A stretch of DNA of 64,000 bases from positions 16,797,802 to 16,861,801 of the forward strand of contig OU452223.1 of the NCBI GenBank assembly GCA_911728455.2, given 5' to 3'. Both the position numbers and the translations under genes were made by a program. Source of the stretch: Marthasterias glacialis. Taxonomy: Eukaryota; Echinodermata; Asteroidea; Forcipulatida; Asteriidae. Within the stretch, counting starts at the first letter, position 1. Each line of letters starts with the position of its first letter. The notes beneath the pieces are model-generated. The model worked only from the letters and a program-made list of their open reading frames with translations, did no database searches and was not told where the DNA came from. This document shows positions 58,001 through 64,000 of this stretch, piece after piece.

Positions 58001-58950
58001 GGTAAAAAGAAAGTAAAAATTAACAAATTACAGACTCAAAGTAAAATTTGAACATCGTGGAAATGTGTATATTTCATTATTTTTTTTTTAAATTAGCACC
58101 AAGGGGAGTATTGAAAAAAACAAATTCCTTTTCTCATTTTCCCGAGTAGACAGCTGAAATGTATTTCATTTTGTTGTGGTAATGTTTGTTCAAAATCTAA
58201 AATCGAAATAGCCTGTTAAAGATGTTAGCAGAAAAACTGTCCTGCCTGCAAAAACCCTCGTCTACCATCTATCCCACTGGTCAAGAAAAAAAAAACTTCA
58301 AACAAAACAAAGATGTATTTATACTTTTATATTCAAACAAGATACTTTTAAGAACCATGTGCCCACTATTTGAAACATTGCCAGGATTTTGTCAGGATTC
58401 CACCCCCCCCCCCCATTTCAGGATGTCACAGCTTTGTTTTACCTTCAGACTGTCTGAAATGGTGTCCTGCTGTATTTTCTTCTTTCTCATGTCACGAGAT
58501 CAGAATGAAAATGGCTATAACTTACAAACGCTTTAGCCAATTTTAACCAAAATTGCACATAAGGACAACTCTCCAAGGCTTGTACTGGATATTGGGTCAA
58601 AGGTCACCTAGAGGTCACGTAGGGGTCTGAAGTAAGAGAAAATGCCCCCGCTTACCCCACCCACAAACGAAAATGTCTGGTAAACGCCACTGACGCCATT
58701 TGAACAATAATTATAGTTGTATTTTCTACTGAAATATTTGAGACTACGGAGAGAGAAAATAAAAGACCCTGGCATTATTATAGACATATATTTTTGCAGT
58801 GTAGGCCAAGCGCCGTAAATGAATCAGGGTATTCGTGTATAGTAGTTTGAATTAGGGTTGTGCTGTATTCTTTGTGCGGTACTAGTGAGTCATGCATTGT
58901 TATAATAATTGTAGACAATGGAGTTTGTCATGAATAAAAATTTAATCAGA
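55060..58950 (+). other. Probable long 3' UTR of CPS
   Basis: No AATAAA was noticed from the stop codon at 55059 until 58758-58763 (gaaaataaaag) and 58932-58937 (gaataaaaat). Either could end a 3.7-3.9 kb untranslated region; shorter forms with variant signals are equally possible. The stretch is AT-rich with no supported coding frame. A TTAA-type MITE end fragment is at about 55903. Confidence 0.35.
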
Positions 58951-61900
58951 CAACACTTCGCTTTAGAATTATAGTTTTTTAATTGTATTTACTTGTTTGT
59001 TATTTTATTGCATTTCTCAAGTTCAGTGAGTGCGGTGTGATAAATCACTGCATTGTTGTAGTTGGTTTTAAAGAAGAGTATAGGACCGTAATGGGTAAAT
59101 TTACTTCGATTTTCCCCTCTCATGATGCAAACGACTGCAACCAAATCGAGGCGGGAAGGTCAAAAATGTCTTTCGCACACAGGGCACACGACAAGCTCGA
59201 CGACAAAATGATAGAGTTGTAATTACTGTTTGAGTTAGTGGACTCTGTACCGAAAAAAAATCCGAACCTAATCATATTGATAATCACTTCATAACTGATA
59301 TTGTATACAAGGCAAAAGGCCAACATCAATGCAAATAATAGTCAGCCCGACTGCCATGATCTCTTCCAATGTACTGCCGTGCATAGGTGCCTATAGGTTA
59401 GTGTTAGGTACATAACGCCAGCACACATCATCCAATTTCTGGAAAAACAAAACTCATGCCGGCTCCTCGGAGTAATTTATCCCGTGGGTTAAATAAAACG
59501 GAACCCGCCGCATTCTGGGGTCTTAAACAAGGGATATGTTACACCCGCTTGTCAAATAAAGAATGGTCTAACTTACATGCATGGGTAAAGGTAGTCGAGC
59601 GTCGGTTCAGGGAGCAGGTTGATGGTGGAGTAACCAAAACGAATGGAAACAAAAGCATGTCTGTGTGGGAAAAAATAACACAATTAATCACCACTTTTGT
59701 GGAAGCAATTATCTTGTTTCCTTTTCAGGCTTCTTAATTTATGCTGCAGCTTCCCATGTAAATAGAGCGTTTAAACACACTGATCTATAAATATTGACAA
59801 GTCAATGTGTTGATGCAGAGTTTCTGCGTATATTATTGAAACACAACTAAGGTCTTGTTGTATACGAGTTGAGCATTTCCTTCATCTCATGGTCGAATCA
59901 TAGAGCAAGGGTTGAATGTTGTAGCCGTTGACGGAAGACCATGCGGGAGACGGTGACACCTAGATCTAATCATGGTTTGGAAAACTAGATGATGGCGCAG
60001 ACACGGGGCTGAAACCTCGGGAAAGGCGAGGTCGCTCACAACCTCGCACCTTGGCCAGCTTTACAGTTACCGGGGCATCATGATAATGGGTTACCGGCCC
60101 TGATTGAGCCATCATTGGCAAACCTACTGTAGGTAAGTAGTCAAGTGACAATTACAAATTGATATTGTTAGGGAAATCAACGGTTGCTTACGTAACCCTT
60201 TGGGCAAGTTGTTGACCGGTATAACGTAATTATTATTGGGGAAGATACAATCGAGCTAGAATTTAGGCCGTGAACCATGCATATAACTTTACACTACCGG
60301 CAACACAAAGAAAGGTGTACATCTTGCCCTCGGATAAACTCAGTGACACTTGTTGTGGGCGAAGAAAACAAAACAAACAAAACAAATCAAGAAACAAAAA
60401 CAACAAAACGAAAACCAACCAAAGCAACAGCAACAAAAATCACTTGAGCAATTTGAGAATGCGAGTGTGAAAGATGAACTTGCGCGGCTTGCTGCTATCC
60501 ACACGGAGAGACTGACTGATCATTCTGAAGTGGCGGGCGTGGCAAGGTTGAAAGTTTTTTCAGGCTTCTGGAGCAAAAATGTTTAAGATGCATGCCGTTG
60601 ACTTAGGCATTTTAATCCAACCTCCCGGTTGCCTGATTGTTGGCTTGTTTTGGGTCCGATTTAGTGAGAGAATGCTGCAGCCTCTATGCACCCGTGTATA
60701 CCTAGATATTCTTTAACTTGAAATTGGAAGCAAAATAATCTTGCTGACTTTCTTCGCATTAATTTACTTGGAGCTTGGCAAACTAATAAATCATTTAGAC
60801 GAGTTTACTTTTGCGAATGGCGAGTTAGTTTTTAACAGCGCTTTTAAGCATTTACGTTTGTTTCATTTTGACCTCTAGCCTATAGGAATCCGCGCTACGT
60901 TAACCATTAACTTCTGATTGATCCCGGATGTTATTCAAAACCTTTCAAGCAATTAAGCCCATCCTTGGCCATTTGTAATTTTGTCTATTCGGACAATCTA
61001 CTATCGAAGGAGGCAGGCGGTCTCATCAGGAGAAATTTTGCCCGTTAATTAGTGGCGAACCAAGGCGAGTGCCCTACCAGTAGTGCCCTTTACCGCCGAC
61101 GGAATGAACTTTGACAGACCGTTGAAAAAACAAATAGTAATTTGGGTAAATAAAATGATAAATACTTCTGCACGGGAGCATGCGGTGCATTTGTCAACCC
61201 ATTTTGCAACGAAAATTCAAAGCCGTTGCATGCTTTATGTTCGTCTATTTATGGCGCAGGTGCATTTCACAAACATCCATTGTTTTATGACTTGACTTCA
61301 AAGATTACAACTTGGTGTTTGCTTTCAGTGTTAAAGAATCAACTGATTTGTATATTTGGTATCGTCGTAAATAAAACAAAGGACCAATAAAATGGCGAAC
61401 GTATCAATGATAAAAAAAATACAGGGGTAGTCCAATAAAGTCCCACCAGACTCAAATCTCCTTTAATTATGATTAAACAAAAATGCTCGTTTGTTCAAGT
61501 TGCATATAGCCTGATTTTTGCCAACATAATGTTTTTAAAAGATTGTTTTCTCTGCGAACGAATTTTGACAGATGATGCTGTTTCAAAATGGAAAAAACAT
61601 ACAAAAACTTTCGCATACGCCACGGACAATGCATAAAATACATGTGACACATAAAATTGTACACGGCTGATGAACGTGAGATAATGTCTCTCAACACTGG
61701 CCTTTTTTTTCGTTCAAAAAAATGAAAGCTTATAACTTTCGCGTATCTATAAAAACAGCTATATGTTTAAGATCTAAATCTAAATGTTCGAGTCACAGCG
61801 GCTAAAATTCGGACCTAGCATCTTTAATACCTGGAGTTAGTGGGAAGAGTGTATTTCATATCAATCGGCGATGGTTTCACTAGTAACTTGACATATATGT

Positions 61901-62599
61901 CTACGAAATGTTGCACGCACGGTTAGTGACAGACTTCATCTACGTATAAGTGTATACGACTTCACTGGTTCCCATGGTAACACCCAGGTTCGGGTCTTAT
62001 TTTGAATGCATAATTTAACAAATAATCCCAAAAGGATTTTCCATATTTCTAAAAATGATGAGATGCTTATCACCTCGATCCCCAAAGGAGTTTGTCAAAA
62101 AGAGTTGTGTAAGACAATACACACGCAATCATTAACTTGACCGTTATTCAGCATTAAAAAAACGCTGTGTTGATTTCTCTTTTAAAAGTCAAACTTGCAT
62201 AAAAATATCGTATATTATTATAATATCTTGTGAAACGAAAAACCGATGTGTGATGCAGAGTTGTACAAAGTGAAGCACGCGGTGGGTATCAAGTATACAA
62301 AAAAAGGGTGTCTGTGTAGACGAGATTATGTGATTCCAAAAAGAGCAAATTGATGTCATGATACAAATCATTGAGTAACATTGAAACTCGTCTCATTATG
62401 AACTCGAGCATAATTCCACTTCCCCGGAAGAGATTTTGTCTGGTGAAAAGCTGTCTTATTCTGTGCCAAGATATAGTGCTGCCGAGACAGGTTTTGCTTT
62501 TACAAGTTAGAGTTCAGTCTTCAGGGAATCTGCCAAAGTGCGATCATGGCATCCATGCAAAGGCTGCCTAGATCTTCACCTAGGTGGATTCATATCAAT

Positions 62600-62749
62600 G
62601 GCCCTTTTCGAAACCACAGTGTCGGCTCCGGGCTTCGGCTTAAGCTCCACCCGCCTGTTTCAAGCCCCGTACCGAAACTGTATGTCTTTAAAATAACTGA
62701 CGGAGCCTAAGCCGGAGCGGAGCCGGATGCGTGGTTTCGAAAAAGGGAC
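62600..62749. mobile_element. 150-bp palindromic MITE
   Basis: The left end ggcccttttcgaaaccac matches the inverse of the right end (gtggtttcgaaaaaggg) with one or two differences. Inner blocks (ggctccgggcttcggct and its rough inverse) extend the symmetry. Target duplication is not clear. Confidence 0.65.
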
Positions 62750-63824
62750 ACCCATTAAGTGAATTACGGCGATTGCTGCGCACTGATATATCTACTATAG
62801 AGTGAGAGCAGCAGACGGCGTGGTGCTGCAGACCCATGCACTCTAAAAAGTAGGTCCTTCTGAGTAATCTCTTAATTATAGAAAAAAATAGCAGGGAATC
62901 AAGGGGGAGGGAGCTTTGCGAATACAATAAAATAAAATACTGAACATGTTTGTCTGTATTTGAGGGGTCAGTTTACCTTAAGATTTTGCCGTGCCCTCCC
63001 CCCCCCCATCCCAACAGAATATGTACTGCGCGTCACACTGGCGTTGTGTATTGTGCAGCTTTATTGAACGACCCGATACACTAAAAGCAGTTGTTTTAGA
63101 CACTCCTCATGGGTAATTACTAAATGCCCCTTTTTCGTGAGTTGCAAGATTTCTGCACATTTTGGGGGCATCAACCGAAGACTCCCCTCTGCAGATTTGA
63201 GATTTAATCGCCCGGGGCAAGCCAGTGATGCGCATAACAATTTGATATGTGTCGCGTGAACTTCATTATAACAGCCTAGCTTAAAATCCACTAAGTTGTC
63301 ACGGTCTGTCTGCAATACCACGTTGTTTAATGACACGGGCCTTTCTGTTATCGAACTGATCTCCAAGCTAGGAGTAGTGTTTCCATGGCTTTTTAATCTG
63401 ATAAATTTCCTATTTAGGCAATTTACTCGCACGCGGGTTTATAGAGCTTTGGGGCTTTCACAGGTCTCAATGGTCAAAATGTCTGACGACGGTGGTACAA
63501 TAAATCAGTTATCTTTCTTTAAAACTGCGAAAACATCCCTCAGTTTTGAGCCTTCTGCCGTGGTCGTTAAACCTTTGCAACAAAAGAATTAACTGAACAG
63601 CTGTATGTCATTGTCAAGCTGCAGGTTCCCTGCCTTTAGTCTTGCTAAAGAATACTTATACCTAACAAGGGGACAGACTATTTTCTCATCCAAGTCTAGT
63701 TGTATTTACTTAAGAACAAAAAGAAAGAAAAAGATAGAACCCCCCCCCAAAAAAAAACACACAAAAAGCACCACCCAATTTGAAATACTCTACAGACACG
63801 CCCACACCGTTTGTTACTCTCTTA

Positions 63825-64000
63825 ATGTAAAAGAGTGAAAACATCACTCTCTTGCCCGAGTGGTGGTGTAATTTTCACTCTTTTTAGAGTGCAATTCATT
63901 CTAGTTTGCTCTTTTAGAGTGAAATTTGAGTGAAGTTCACTCTGAATCGAGTGAATAAGAAAATAGTTCCACTCTAAAAAGAGTTGTCCTCCATACCACT
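63825..64000. repeat. Dispersed 'actctaaaagagt' inverted-motif cluster at the window edge
   Basis: At least seven copies of gagtgaa, cactctnnn or tttagagtg occur in both orientations, several forming short palindromes such as cactctttttagagtg. It may be the sub-terminal region of a DNA transposon that continues beyond the window. Confidence 0.45.

Larger units (their letters stand above)
58951..64000. other. Intergenic region without a recognisable gene
   Basis: Open frames are short and without recognisable domains. Contents include an A/C-rich low-complexity run (60363-60440, aacaaaacaaac-like), a small MITE (62600-62749) and a repeat at the right edge (63825-64000). No RNA gene was recognised. 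Confidence 0.5.

Noticed and set aside
59456-59737. 93-codon plus-strand frame with charged residues
   Set aside because: No recognisable domain, neighbouring exons or conserved motif; length is within chance expectation.

Overview
The window is a stretch of animal nuclear DNA, most likely from a marine invertebrate deuterostome, with an echinoderm such as a sea star as my best guess. Genes are split into many short exons with GT-AG introns. The sequence is AT-rich, short repeats such as tacatgta are common, and introns are crowded with small DNA transposons and tRNA-derived SINEs. Three host genes can be named from conserved exons. The organism call is inference; no species marker was seen.

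Layout. (1) 1-1530, minus strand: a continuous open reading frame of about 510 codons that runs off the left edge. It belongs to an unidentified protein. A strong splice donor at 9494-9495 on the same strand suggests its 5' exon lies near 9500-9620. (2) 9976-20466, plus strand: GMPPA, the regulatory alpha subunit of GDP-mannose pyrophosphorylase. It has 10 constitutive exons followed by two alternative last exons of identical length and phase. (3) 25656-about 22740, minus strand: RPL41, a 25-residue ribosomal protein in three tiny coding exons (12, 23 and 43 nt). Its first intron holds a 1,034-bp near-perfect palindrome. (4) 25700-34480: intergenic, with a Harbinger-like MITE, a 68-bp tandem repeat, SINEs and a hAT-like fragment. 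(5) 34481-55059, plus strand: a complete 33-exon mitochondrial carbamoyl-phosphate synthetase of 1,496 residues. It keeps the glutaminase cysteine and the N-acetylglutamate-binding residues, so it is of the glutamine-dependent type III. (6) 55060-about 58950: probable long 3' untranslated region. (7) 58950-64000: no recognisable gene.

Functionally the genes are unrelated neighbours: sugar-nucleotide supply for glycosylation (GMPPA), translation (RPL41), and mitochondrial nitrogen and carbamoyl-phosphate metabolism (CPS III). The unidentified gene and GMPPA appear to share a head-to-head promoter region, and GMPPA and RPL41 converge tail to tail.

The most unusual points are the duplicated GMPPA last exon, a decayed copy of the CPS exon that carries the catalytic cysteine, and a 31-bp minisatellite whose first unit is the 3' end of a CPS exon with its splice donor. 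The giant foldback element in RPL41 (with a 131-bp relative in GMPPA intron 1) and several head-to-head tRNA-like repeats also stand out. No CRISPR arrays, operons, rRNA genes or virus-derived elements were recognised.
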